Shown: positions 1 to 8,218 of the stretch, piece after piece | How positions within the stretch are numbered: position 1 is the stretch's first letter | How the letters are laid out: every line of letters starts with the position of its first letter | DNA from: Flavobacterium sp. CYK-55 | GTDB lineage: Bacteria > Bacteroidota > Bacteroidia > Flavobacteriales > Flavobacteriaceae | Length of the DNA: 64,000 nt | NCBI RefSeq assembly: GCF_018413465.1 | Contig: NZ_JAHCDK010000005.1 | Span: forward strand, 62,001-126,000 | Direction of reading: 5' to 3' | Translations under genes and position numbers: made by a program | The notes under the pieces: generated by a model | The model's database searches: none | What the model was told of the DNA's origin: nothing | The model's input: the letters and a program-made list of their open reading frames with translations, nothing else

Positions 1-1
1 T

Positions 2-142
2 GCTACAGCGCCTAGTGGAAGTCTAAAACTCGACGATTTATCAGAGGTTCAAAAACAACGCTTACCGGATGTGCTCAATCGCTTGATTCAAACGCAGATC
101 ATGGTTTTGCAAAACAAAATACTTCAGCAAAAAGTGCAGTAA
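2..142 (+). CDS. C-terminal end of an unidentified protein (5' end outside window)
   Basis: An open frame runs from the window edge to a TAA at 140-142 and encodes about 46 residues, ending in a Gln/Leu-rich, probably helical segment (LIQTQIMVLQNKILQQKVQ). A good intrinsic terminator follows at 180-211, which supports this being the true 3' end of a transcribed gene. The family cannot be recognised from this fragment. Confidence 0.55.
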   Translation, partial: ATAPSGSLKLDDLSEVQKQRLPDVLNRLIQTQIMVLQNKILQQKVQ

Positions 143-179
143 ACAAGGGTTGATAAAGCTTTTTTAATGCCGATTGAAT

Positions 180-211
180 ATAGCCTCTCTGAAGTGGGAG
201 GCTATTTTATT
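180..211 (+). terminator. Intrinsic terminator of the upstream partial gene
   Basis: The arms ATAGCCTC (180-187) and GAGGCTAT (198-205) form a perfect 8-bp stem, followed by TTTTATT. It separates the partial gene from the regulator operon that starts at 273. Confidence 0.7.
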
Positions 212-226
212 ACGCGCAATGGCGTA
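211..226. promoter_or_regulatory. Palindrome TACGCGCAATGGCGTA, candidate operator upstream of the NarL-type regulator
   Basis: The inverted repeat TACGC-N6-GCGTA lies 46 bp upstream of the regulator ATG at 273. A second 16-mer differing at only two central positions occurs at 2618-2633, between the kinase gene and the fibre gene. NarL/FixJ regulators usually bind inverted repeats, so autoregulation plus target control is an attractive inference. The T-run after the second copy means that copy could also be a terminator. Confidence 0.4.
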
Positions 227-272
227 TTTCACAATAAAAAATCTATCTTTAATATTGCTGAAAAATAAACAA

Positions 273-899
273 ATGAAACGTCCGATTGCTCTGGTTGAAG
301 ATGACCGCGATTTACGCGAAGCTTTGTCGCTCATGATTCAGTATACCGATCACTATGAATTAATTGCTGCTTTTCAAAATGCTGAAGAGGCAATTCAAGG
401 CATTCCTGACTTAGCCATTGATGCTGTTTTGATGGATATTAATTTGCCCGGTAGCAGCGGAATTGAATGCGTGCGCAAACTCAAATTTGATCATCCGAAA
501 CTTTTGTTTTTGATGTGTACCTCGTTTGAAGAAGACGAAGTGATTTTTCAGAGCCTTAAAGCCGGTGCCAGCGGATATATTCTCAAAACCGACGGTCCGG
601 CCAAAATCATTAAAGCTTTAGACGAACTTTTTGATGGCGGAAGCCCGATGACTGGGAGCATCGCCCGAAAAGTAGTGGCCAGTTTCTCGCAGTCGGCAGC
701 CAAAAACTTATCGGTGGAAGAACTCACCCGCCGTGAGAAAGAAATTCTCGATTCTTTGGCCCAAGGCAAAATGAACAAAGAAGTCGCTCGCGAAATGGAC
801 ATCAGTTTAGGAACTGTGCGCAAACACATACAACATATTTATGAAAAACTCCATGTCAATACGCGGGTTGAAGCAGTTAATCTATATCTGAAACGATAA
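273..899 (+). CDS. NarL/FixJ-family response regulator
   Basis: This 208-residue protein has a receiver domain (about 1-120) with acidic residues DD at 10-11 and the phospho-acceptor Asp55 in LMDINLPG. A LuxR-type helix-turn-helix follows (about 145-205: LTRREKEILDSLAQGKMNKEVA, with the GTVRKHIQHIYEKL recognition region). ATG 273 is preferred over an upstream in-frame start at 174, because the receiver fold begins at MKRPIALVEDD and the 174 start would overlap the terminator and palindrome. The stop codon is followed directly by the ATG of the kinase (TAAATG), so the two are translationally coupled and almost certainly a cognate pair. It probably controls the neighbouring fibre gene at 2769. 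Confidence 0.9.
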   Translation: MKRPIALVEDDRDLREALSLMIQYTDHYELIAAFQNAEEAIQGIPDLAIDAVLMDINLPGSSGIECVRKLKFDHPKLLFLMCTSFEEDEVIFQSLKAGASGYILKTDGPAKIIKALDELFDGGSPMTGSIARKVVASFSQSAAKNLSVEELTRREKEILDSLAQGKMNKEVAREMDISLGTVRKHIQHIYEKLHVNTRVEAVNLYLKR

Positions 900-2612
900 A
901 TGAAAAGTTTTTTTGCGTGTTTATTGAGCTTGTTTTTTCTGTCACTTTGGAGTCAGAAGACAAACCATACACAGCAGCAAAAAATCAAAGAAGCGTTTTT
1001 AAAAGCCGAACTTTTTTTAGAAAAAGATGAGATGGATGTGGCGCAGAAATGGCTTAATCATTCCCAAGATTTGATTGATTTTCAAGCAACCGATACCATG
1101 ACTTGTTACATCAGCAGCCTGCAATCGGAAGTTTTTTATTATACCGGATTGTATGAGTTCGGAAAAAGTCAAGCGCAAAAAAGCATTGATGCCGCGCGCA
1201 AAATCAACGATCCTTTACTCATGGCTGATGGTTATTTCTTTAGAGCCATTAATCAAATTGAATTAAAAGAATACACCCGGGCAGAACACAGTTTGCATTT
1301 GGCCAAAAACAATTATCCGAATCAGCCGCGCAAAGTACTCAAAACAATCATTAAACCCGATCATATTGCCAATAATTTAGCACAGGTAAAACTCAAAATT
1401 CACCAATCTGATTCGGCGTTATATTATAATCAGAAAGCCTATTTATACGCGCAAAAAACCAACAGCCGTCGCGGAATTCCTAATTGTGAACAAACCTTTG
1501 GCGAGATTTATTTACACCAAAATAAGCCCGATAGCGCTCGATATTATTTTAGCAAAAGTATAGCTTCGGCACGCAACAGCGCCTATTTTGACATTGAACT
1601 CATTGGTTACGGATTTTTAATGCAATGCAATGCCGAATCGGCGATGACCGATGATTATTACTATCAACTCGGATTGCAACTCATGCAAACCAAGACCATC
1701 AATTTGGCTTTTAGAAGATTGTTTTTTGAAAAAGCTTTGCTCGTTTACAAAGGCCATCAGCCTGAAAAAGAAAATTATATTCTCAATCAAATTATTCGAC
1801 TCAATCAGCAAACGTCTGATTTGAACAACTATTTTTTGCAAAGCATTACCAAAGATTACATCAAAAACGAACGCAAAATTCTTTCGCTTGAAGTGCAAAG
1901 GCTTAAGAAAGAAAAAGATATTGTTTTGTTTCAGCTTTTGATGGCGATTTTCTTTGTTTTGGCGCTGATTTTAATCGTGGTGATTATTCGCCGACGCAAC
2001 AAAGTCAACCTCACTTTATTACATCAGAAAAATGAAATCAGCAAAGATCTGCACGACGATATCGGTAGCGGTTTATCGAGCATATTGATTCACTCAGATT
2101 TGCTGCAAAAGCAAACAGCGCATGAGCCGAATCTCAAATTGCTTTCAGAGAAAATCAACCAAACGGCCTCTGATATTTCACAGCGCGTGAGCACTTTTGT
2201 TTGGTCGCTTAATGAACAGCAAAACACGCTGGGTAATTTCACGGATTACTTTGTACAGTTTGCCGAAAATTGGTTTGAAGGCACCGAAGTTGATTTTGAT
2301 TTTCAGCAACAACTAGGCGCTTTGGCCGATCATAAAATAGACGGAAAAACACGTAAGAATTTGTTTTTGGCGCTCAAAGAAATCCTCAACAATTCGCTCA
2401 AACATGCGCAATGTTCGCATGTTGAAGTGGTTTTTTCGGCACAGCGCAATAAACTATCAATTGCTATTTCTGACAACGGAAAAGGCATTACGCGTGAAAA
2501 CCAATTTGGCAACGGATTGCAAAACATTCAAAACCGCATCGAAGATTTGGGTGGAAAAGTAACCTACGTTCAAAGATCAGGTTTTCAAGTATCCATAGAA
2601 CTTCTTTTGTAG
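900..2612 (+). CDS. TPR-containing sensor histidine kinase (HisKA_3 type), partner of the NarL-type regulator
   Basis: This 570-residue protein has an N-terminal signal sequence (about 1-18), a TPR-like helical region (about 30-330) predicted to be periplasmic, one membrane helix (about 340-362), and a dimerisation/phospho-acceptor helix of the HisKA_3 class (DLHDDIGSGLSS, His385). The HATPase domain shows an N box (EILNNSLKHA), a G1 box (ISDNGKGI) and GNGLQNIQNRI near the end. HisKA_3 kinases typically phosphorylate LuxR/NarL regulators, which matches the upstream gene. The overall plan (signal peptide, TPR, one TM, kinase) matches the three kinases at 16883, 21688 and 28600, although those use a different HisKA class. 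The input signal is unknown. Confidence 0.88.
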   Translation: MKSFFACLLSLFFLSLWSQKTNHTQQQKIKEAFLKAELFLEKDEMDVAQKWLNHSQDLIDFQATDTMTCYISSLQSEVFYYTGLYEFGKSQAQKSIDAARKINDPLLMADGYFFRAINQIELKEYTRAEHSLHLAKNNYPNQPRKVLKTIIKPDHIANNLAQVKLKIHQSDSALYYNQKAYLYAQKTNSRRGIPNCEQTFGEIYLHQNKPDSARYYFSKSIASARNSAYFDIELIGYGFLMQCNAESAMTDDYYYQLGLQLMQTKTINLAFRRLFFEKALLVYKGHQPEKENYILNQIIRLNQQTSDLNNYFLQSITKDYIKNERKILSLEVQRLKKEKDIVLFQLLMAIFFVLALILIVVIIRRRNKVNLTLLHQKNEISKDLHDDIGSGLSSILIHSDLLQKQTAHEPNLKLLSEKINQTASDISQRVSTFVWSLNEQQNTLGNFTDYFVQFAENWFEGTEVDFDFQQQLGALADHKIDGKTRKNLFLALKEILNNSLKHAQCSHVEVVFSAQRNKLSIAISDNGKGITRENQFGNGLQNIQNRIEDLGGKVTYVQRSGFQVSIELLL

Positions 2613-2615
2613 TTG

Positions 2616-2640
2616 TATACGCGCTTTGGCGTATGTTTTT
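2616..2640 (+). terminator. Hairpin with T-run after the kinase gene; also the second copy of the 16-bp palindrome
   Basis: ATACGC (2617-2622) pairs with GCGTAT (2629-2634) around GCTTTG and is followed by TTTTT. It is placed as a terminator for the two-gene operon. The core TACGCGCTTTGGCGTA (2618-2633) matches 211-226 at 14 of 16 positions, so it may also or instead be a regulator-binding site upstream of the fibre gene at 2769. Confidence 0.6.
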
Positions 2641-2768
2641 ATTTAATTATCGGTCAATAGCTCAAAAAATCAGTTGAACAACACTTTTGTGTACGCTCAA
2701 TATCGTATTGTGTCAAAGCCCTGAAAAAGAGAATTTTACTTCATTCTCAAAACAGGACACAATTAGGT

Positions 2769-5768
2769 ATGAACTTTAGAATTTTGCTCTCCGTATGTGC
2801 GCTTTTGTGTGCGTTTTCCCTTCGTGCACAAGTGGGTGTTAATACCACCACACCCAACGCCCAATTAGAAATCAAATCCAGCAACGAAGCTGCTCCGGCC
2901 AATATCGACGGATTAATCATTCCCAAAGTCAACGTTTTTCCGGCTACGAATCCTACGGCGGCACAACAAGGAATGATGGTTTATTTAACCACTGCATCAG
3001 GAACTGATTTGCCCGGATTTTATTATTGGGATAACACAACAATTGATTGGAAGCCAATCATGGGAGCTAATGTCGGAACGCTCGATCAAGCCTATGATTT
3101 TGGCGGTGCCGGAAACGGAAAAACCATCACGGCCGATGCCGGAGCTGTAACCATTAACGGAACTGACGGTTTGGTGGTAAACGGTACCTATAACTCAGGA
3201 ACATTGGCGCCAACTGGTGCCGGAACCAAAATGTTTTGGAATCCTAGAAAAGCAGCCTTTAGAGCTGGTAGAGTGACTGCCAACGAATGGGATGATGTGA
3301 ATTTAGGATTTGAATCTGTTGCTTTTGGAAATCAAACTACTGCAAGCGGTTCGTATTCATCGGCTTTTGGTTGGTCTTCTGAAGCCAGCGGATCTGATGC
3401 TACCGCGTTTGGATTAGGTACTAAATCAGCCAATGCCCACACCTTTGCTGCTGGTTTCATTACCCAAGCTAATGGATATCTTTCAACCGCTTTTGGGGAT
3501 TCGGGTATCGCCTCTAGTTACGGAGAAACTGTTTTTGGAATTGGTGCCACCACCTATACTCCTTCAACGAATGGAGTCAATCAATTTAGAGCAGCCAACA
3601 GCACCGATCGACTTTTTGTCATCGGAAATGCCATTGACACCAACGCCAATTTTTTTGTGGATACTGCCGAACGCAGTGACGCCATGATTGTTTTAAAAAA
3701 CGGACTTACACGTTTGCCATCTACCACCAACGCGATGATTTCTGCTGCTGATGGAAAGGCAGTGGTGACCAAAGAGTATGTGCAGTCAAACAGTTGGTCG
3801 CTCACCGGAAATTCTGGAACCAACCCAGCCACCAATTACATCGGAACCGCAGATAATCAAGATTTGGTCTTTAAACGAAATAATTCTGTTTCGGGAAGAA
3901 TTTCTAGCCTCAATACTTCTTTTGGTCTTCTTTCATTGGTGTCGCCTAATCCTGGCGCCACCCAAAACACTGCTTTTGGAAATAGTTCGTTGAGTGTAAT
4001 TACTGATGGTATCCAGAATGCCAGTTTTGGATATAATAGTCTTGATGCCAACACTATTGGTTTTGGGAACTCTGCTTTTGGTTGTTTTTCATTGACACAG
4101 AACAGCACCGGAGGAAGAAACTCGGGCTTTGGTCGAGCATCTCTGATTACAAATACGACCGGTATACATAATTCAGCGTTTGGTTTTCAAGCAGATGTTT
4201 TGAGTGGCAACCTTGATAACGCCACAGCCATAGGTGCTTATGCCGCTGTGGGGGCCAGTAATTCAATGGTTTTGGGGAGTATCAACGGTGTCAACTTTGC
4301 TACTGCCTCTACCAATGTGGGTATCGGAACCACCACGCCAGCTAGCCGTCTTCACGTAGTAGGCAACATCCGTATGGTCGATGGTAACCAAGCGGCAGGT
4401 AAAGTTTTAACTTCTGATGTTAATGGAACCGCAACTTGGCAAAATGCCTCGAACAATGCTTGGGGATTGCTTGGGAATACAGGTACGAACGCTACCACTA
4501 ATTTCTTAGGAACTATTGATAATGTAGATTTGGTTTTCAGAAGGAATAATATTTCATCTGGTAAAATAGGGCTAAACAATACTTTTTTTGGCGTCAATAG
4601 TGGAGTAGTAAACACAGGCGATTACAATACTTTTATCGGGGAACGTGCCGGTTTCGCCAATGCAACGGGGCAAGACAACACTTTTCTGGGAAGATTGGCC
4701 GGCGCCAATGGCACATTTGGAGATGACAATTCCTATATAGGTTATGCCGCAGGATTAAACAGCACCGGAAATAGCAATATTATTTTTGGTGCTTTTGCCA
4801 GTCAGAATACTACTGGGAATTTTAATGTATTTGTCGGAAATCAATCGGGAAGCACTAACACCACTGGAGCTCGAAATACACTGCTTGGGTTTAACGCCGA
4901 TGTAGGTGCAGCGAATTTGACTAATGCCACAGCAATAGGAAATCTAGCACAAGTTAATACCAGTAATTCGCTAGTTTTGGGTAGCATAAATGGCGTTAAC
5001 GGATCTTTGGTGTCTACTAATGTAGGCATTGGAACTACCGCGCCAATTCGCGCTTTGCATGTTTCTACCGGAAGCAGCGGCGGCACACCACTGGGCAGTT
5101 CTGATATTGTTTTGGAAAGCAACGGTCCAACGTACCAACATTTTTTAACGCCATCCACGAGTGAAACCGGCATTTTGTTTGGCTCTAATCTCAATGCCAT
5201 ACATTCAGGCATCATAGCCAATAACGTAGGAAGCACACTCGGTTTACAGTTTAGAGCCGGAGGAAATACTACGCGCATGACCATCACTTCGGCAGGTGAC
5301 GTTGGCATCGGAACCGCAGCACCGGGCGGACAGTTTGAACTTTCGCTTAACGAAGGTCGCAAACCCACTTCAAATACCTGGACAATTCCTTCAGATGCGC
5401 GGCTCAAAGAAGTACATGGTACCTATCAAAAAGGGTTGTCAGAGATTCGTCAGTTGAGAACTGTTCGCTATCATTATAAAAATACCGATAAAAAAACATT
5501 TGATCCCAAAGTACTCAGCAAAGAGGCGTTCGGGTTCTTGGCACAAGAAGTTCAGCCGTTATTCCCGGAAGCTGTCGGTACTGATGCTGATGGTTATTTG
5601 AACTTTGATTTGCATCCGATTCTCATAGCTTCCATCAATGCTCTTCAGGAACTCGACATGCAAAACCAAAAGCTGCAACAAGAAAACGAATTGTTGAAAA
5701 CCCAACTTGCGGTGCAACAAGAAAAGTTAGATTACATTCTTTCAGAGATTGAAAAAATAAAAAAATAA
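2769..5768 (+). CDS. Secreted fibre-like protein 1 with YadA-like and 17-residue repeats and an S74 chaperone C-terminus
   Basis: This 999-residue protein has a signal peptide (1-20) predicted to be cut before Gln21, giving a mature QVGVNTTTPNAQLEIKSS start. It shares an N-terminal block of about 80 residues with the proteins at 19702, 24522 and 33852. The body contains YadA-head-like repeats (SVAFGNQTTASG type), then looser 17-residue NSAFG/NTFIG units, and two copies of a GNSGTN...DLVFKRN spacer. Near the end SDARLK gives Ser875 and Lys880, the spacing of the catalytic dyad in S74 intramolecular chaperone domains, followed by a terminal coiled coil (about 955-999). In known S74 proteins the domain drives trimerisation and then cleaves itself off. 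There is no T9SS tail, so the export route is unclear. The gene follows the NarL-type operon and converges on trmN6 with only 4 bp between stops. Confidence 0.85.
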   Translation: MNFRILLSVCALLCAFSLRAQVGVNTTTPNAQLEIKSSNEAAPANIDGLIIPKVNVFPATNPTAAQQGMMVYLTTASGTDLPGFYYWDNTTIDWKPIMGANVGTLDQAYDFGGAGNGKTITADAGAVTINGTDGLVVNGTYNSGTLAPTGAGTKMFWNPRKAAFRAGRVTANEWDDVNLGFESVAFGNQTTASGSYSSAFGWSSEASGSDATAFGLGTKSANAHTFAAGFITQANGYLSTAFGDSGIASSYGETVFGIGATTYTPSTNGVNQFRAANSTDRLFVIGNAIDTNANFFVDTAERSDAMIVLKNGLTRLPSTTNAMISAADGKAVVTKEYVQSNSWSLTGNSGTNPATNYIGTADNQDLVFKRNNSVSGRISSLNTSFGLLSLVSPNPGATQNTAFGNSSLSVITDGIQNASFGYNSLDANTIGFGNSAFGCFSLTQNSTGGRNSGFGRASLITNTTGIHNSAFGFQADVLSGNLDNATAIGAYAAVGASNSMVLGSINGVNFATASTNVGIGTTTPASRLHVVGNIRMVDGNQAAGKVLTSDVNGTATWQNASNNAWGLLGNTGTNATTNFLGTIDNVDLVFRRNNISSGKIGLNNTFFGVNSGVVNTGDYNTFIGERAGFANATGQDNTFLGRLAGANGTFGDDNSYIGYAAGLNSTGNSNIIFGAFASQNTTGNFNVFVGNQSGSTNTTGARNTLLGFNADVGAANLTNATAIGNLAQVNTSNSLVLGSINGVNGSLVSTNVGIGTTAPIRALHVSTGSSGGTPLGSSDIVLESNGPTYQHFLTPSTSETGILFGSNLNAIHSGIIANNVGSTLGLQFRAGGNTTRMTITSAGDVGIGTAAPGGQFELSLNEGRKPTSNTWTIPSDARLKEVHGTYQKGLSEIRQLRTVRYHYKNTDKKTFDPKVLSKEAFGFLAQEVQPLFPEAVGTDADGYLNFDLHPILIASINALQELDMQNQKLQQENELLKTQLAVQQEKLDYILSEIEKIKK

Positions 5769-5772
5769 GTAG

Positions 5773-6489
5773 TTAATGTTTGAGAAGGAAATCCCGGGTC
5801 AGCTGTATATATTCATTGGTATAAAGCTGTCTCCGGGTTTCTAAAACCAGTTCATCAACTTCAGGAATTCTCTGCGCATCGCGACCCAAAGCCAATAAAC
5901 TGCGTTTGGTTTCGCTTTCGGGTGTTCCTTTGACGCGGGTTATTTGATACGGATACAACGCATTTTCAGCCGCCAATTGCAAAAACTTTTCTTCTTCTTT
6001 AAACGGAATAACCACCGCCAAGATGCCCACTTCTGAGAGCAAAATTCCCGAAGCTTCGCACAAATCTTCAAACGGCAACGAAGCATTTTGACGGGCCAAG
6101 TCACGGCTGGCATTGCCCGACGAAACTTGCTCGGTATAAAACGGCGGATTCGAAACAATCAAGTCATATGCTTCGTCTTGCAAGTCGTCCATAAAATCAT
6201 CGAGCGACGCATGAAAACAAAACAAACGATCATTCCACGGTGATTGCTCAAAATTTTCTACCGCTTGTTCAAAAGCGTCGGCATCAATTTCGAGCGCATC
6301 AATTTGTTCAGCATCGCAGCGTTGGGCCAGCATCAGCGCAATGAGTCCGGTGCCGGTGCCAATGTCGAGAATGTTGTAAGGTTGGTGCTCCAGCGGAGTC
6401 CACGCGCCGAGTAAAACGCCGTCGGTACCCACTTTCATGGCGCAGCGGTCCTGTTCTATGCTGAATTTTTTAAACTGAAATGTACTCAT
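5773..6489 (-). CDS. trmN6: tRNA1(Val) (adenine(37)-N6)-methyltransferase, YfiC/TrmN6 family
   Basis: A 238-residue Rossmann-fold SAM methyltransferase. The SAM-binding loop is ILDIGTGTGLIALML (about residues 40-55), an acidic motif II follows (ALEIDADA), and the adenine-N6 catalytic tetrapeptide is NPPF in LIVSNPPFYTEQ (about 113-124). The N-terminal FKKFSIEQDRCAMKVGTDG is typical of the YfiC family, which modifies A37 of tRNA1(Val). It lies downstream of rpsP-rimM on the same strand but is separated from them by a 376-bp repeat-rich gap. Confidence 0.88.
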   Translation of the reverse strand: MSTFQFKKFSIEQDRCAMKVGTDGVLLGAWTPLEHQPYNILDIGTGTGLIALMLAQRCDAEQIDALEIDADAFEQAVENFEQSPWNDRLFCFHASLDDFMDDLQDEAYDLIVSNPPFYTEQVSSGNASRDLARQNASLPFEDLCEASGILLSEVGILAVVIPFKEEEKFLQLAAENALYPYQITRVKGTPESETKRSLLALGRDAQRIPEVDELVLETRRQLYTNEYIQLTRDFLLKH

Positions 6490-6865
6490 GGTTTTATTTT
6501 TTTTGGGCGTGCCCCTGCGGGTCGGGCGCTACGCGATAAGTCCTCGTTGCACTGCGGGCTTACTGCTGCGATCCCTCACGCGGGCTCGTCTTAAAGTCAA
6601 ATTTTTGTGGTGAACAGGAAGCCCTAGCCCTGATGATTTAGCTTCGCTCAGTTCGGCCTTGCCTCGGGTGATATTAAGAGGAGCAAGTCCAGTGGACTTG
6701 AGGTATCTTCAAAATGTATCATTTTAAACAAATATTTCAGGTTACACTAAACCCCTAGCCCTGATGGTAGCGGCAGCCCGCAGCGCAGCGAGGACTACAG
6801 CGAACAGCAGGTTCCCGGCTTCTGAAAAATCTTAAAATCCTAAAGTCTTGGAGTCTTAAAATCCA
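6490..6865. repeat. Gene-free GC-rich intergenic repeat block
   Basis: No credible gene is present in this 376-bp stretch. It holds three GC-rich segments: about 6505-6590 (GGGCGTGCCCCTGCGGGTCG...), about 6628-6672 (CCCTAGCCCTGATG followed by GCTTCGCTCAG...), and about 6755-6823 (CCCTAGCCCTGATGGTAGC, GGCAGCC, ACAGCGAACAGC, GCTTCTGAAAAA). The last matches, in order and on the opposite strand, the segment at 38281-38372, and partly 53239-53300. TCTTAAAATCC also occurs twice at 6830 and 6854. Similar intergenic repeats are common in flavobacterial genomes; the function is unknown. Confidence 0.6.
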
Positions 6866-7390
6866 TTAAAGATACATCTCAATGAGGCCTTCGGGAACAT
6901 CGAGCAGGATGTTTTTGGCCGAGCGATCAACCTTGATGATGAAGTGATCGACCATCGGAATCAAAATCTCTTGGCCTTCGTGCTCAATTTGAAATAGCGG
7001 TTGGGCGGTATTGTCGAGAATTTTCTGAATCGTGCCTACTTTTCCCAGGCGCTGATCGGTAACGGTAAAACCAATCACTTCGTGAAAATAAAACTTGTTG
7101 CCGGTGAGTTTGGGCAACATCTTAAGCGGAAGGTAAACCTCGGCGCCCACCAATTCATCGGCTTCTTGCTCGTTTTTTACGTCTTCAAAACGCACGCGCA
7201 ACAAATCGTTTTTATGCAACAAACTATGCTCAATAAAAAATGGAACCAGATGGTTGTTGAGTTCAACAAACACTGATTCCATGTTTTCGTATAGCTCGGG
7301 CTCGTCGGTATCCAAATAGATTAAGACTTCGCCTTTGAAACTAAATTTTTTCGCGATTTTACCTAAATAGAAACAATCTTCTTTACGCAT
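6866..7390 (-). CDS. rimM: 16S rRNA processing protein RimM
   Basis: This 174-residue protein matches RimM in length and plan. The N-terminal RimM barrel starts FYLGKIAKKFSFKGEVLIYLDTD and contains LRVRFEDVKNEQEADELVG. The C-terminal PRC-like barrel begins about residue 95 (FYFHEVIGFTV) and contains ILIPMVDHFIIKVD. RimM assists assembly of the 30S subunit head and binds S19. It follows rpsP by 14 bp on the same strand, the classic rpsP-rimM pair; the trmD and rplS genes that follow in many bacteria are absent here. Confidence 0.95.
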   Translation of the reverse strand: MRKEDCFYLGKIAKKFSFKGEVLIYLDTDEPELYENMESVFVELNNHLVPFFIEHSLLHKNDLLRVRFEDVKNEQEADELVGAEVYLPLKMLPKLTGNKFYFHEVIGFTVTDQRLGKVGTIQKILDNTAQPLFQIEHEGQEILIPMVDHFIIKVDRSAKNILLDVPEGLIEMYL

Positions 7391-7404
7391 TATCGCAGCA
7401 ATAA

Positions 7405-8001
7405 TTACGCTTCAGCTTCTTCAGAAGTTTCTTCTGCAGCAGCAGGAGCCTCTTCAGCAGCAGTTTCTTCTGCAACTACTTCAGCAGCTTCTTCAGCAAC
7501 CGCTTCAACAGCAACTTCCTCAGCAGCCTCTTCAGCTACAGCAGCAGCGGCAGCTTCAACAGCAGCATTAGCGCGTTTTTCATTTACTTCTTTTTCTGCT
7601 TTCAAAGCTTTGGCTCTAGCATCGGCTTTCGCTTTTGACAAACCATCTTTTTTAGCATCCACTTTAGCTACTTTTGACTCTAACCAAGCCGCCAATTTAG
7701 CATCAGCTTGCTCTTGTGTTAAAGCTCCTTTGCGAACGCCTCCGTCAAGGTGGTGTTTCAACAAAGCACCTTTGTAAGAAAGGATGGCTCTGGCAGTATC
7801 AGTTGGCTGAGCACCATTGTGTAGCCATTGTACTGCGCTTTCCAAATTCAAATCAATGGTGGCAGGGTTGGTGTTCGGATTGTAAGTACCCAATTTTTCA
7901 AGGTATTTACCATCTCTTTTTGAGCGGGAATCAGCCGCTACTACCCAGTAAAAAGGTTTTCCTTTTTTACCGTGTCTTTGTAATCTAATTTTTACTGACA
8001 T
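7405..8001 (-). CDS. rpsP: 30S ribosomal protein S16 with a long Ala/Glu-rich C-terminal extension
   Basis: Residues 1 to about 80 are a normal S16 (MSVKIRLQRHGKKGKPFYWV, then DSRSKRDGKYLEKLGTYNP). The protein is 198 residues, about twice the length of Escherichia coli S16. From about residue 110 it becomes a Lys/Ala linker and from about 137 an almost pure Ala/Glu/Val tail. Extended S16 tails are usual in Flavobacteriia; the role is unknown. A -7 box lies at 8052-8059 upstream and rimM follows at once. Confidence 0.96.
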   Translation of the reverse strand: MSVKIRLQRHGKKGKPFYWVVAADSRSKRDGKYLEKLGTYNPNTNPATIDLNLESAVQWLHNGAQPTDTARAILSYKGALLKHHLDGGVRKGALTQEQADAKLAAWLESKVAKVDAKKDGLSKAKADARAKALKAEKEVNEKRANAAVEAAAAAVAEEAAEEVAVEAVAEEAAEVVAEETAAEEAPAAAEETSEEAEA

Positions 8002-8051
8002 AATCTTAAGTGATTAAAATTGAGGTACTCGACCTCGGTTAAATGAGGGCG

Positions 8052-8059
8052 CAAAGATA
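8052..8059 (-). promoter_or_regulatory. -7 box of rpsP-rimM
   Basis: On the minus strand this reads TATCTTTG, an exact match to the Bacteroidetes TAnnTTTG element, about 50 bp upstream of the rpsP start. No clear -33 TTG was seen at standard distance. Confidence 0.5.
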
Positions 8060-8187
8060 AAATTATTATTCAATAAATCTAATGGTTTTTTGTTTTTTAT
8101 TTTGCTCAATGTTGGAGGCTTTTTGCCTGAATTTGAGCTTGCTTATTATTTTTTTAAAATAAAAGTCGGTTGTATAACTTAAAAAGC

Positions 8188-8195
8188 TATTTTTG
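8188..8195 (+). promoter_or_regulatory. -7 box of the lipoprotein gene at 8219
   Basis: TATTTTTG matches TAnnTTTG exactly. A TTG lies at 8170-8172, 15 bp upstream, somewhat short for the usual spacing. The ATG is 24 bp downstream. Confidence 0.5.
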
Positions 8196-8218
8196 TTTTT
8201 CAAAATTCAAAATCAATA

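Noticed and set aside
4841..5407. Long minus-strand open frame of 188 codons inside fibre 1
   Set aside because: It is antisense to repetitive Gly/Thr/Asn codons, has no promoter or known domain, and similar antisense frames occur across all fibre repeats (for example 26201-26605, 35564-35842).
6490..6865. Possible small genes in the repeat block
   Set aside because: Frames are short, carry no start with a promoter, and the sequence matches non-coding repeat words found elsewhere in gaps.
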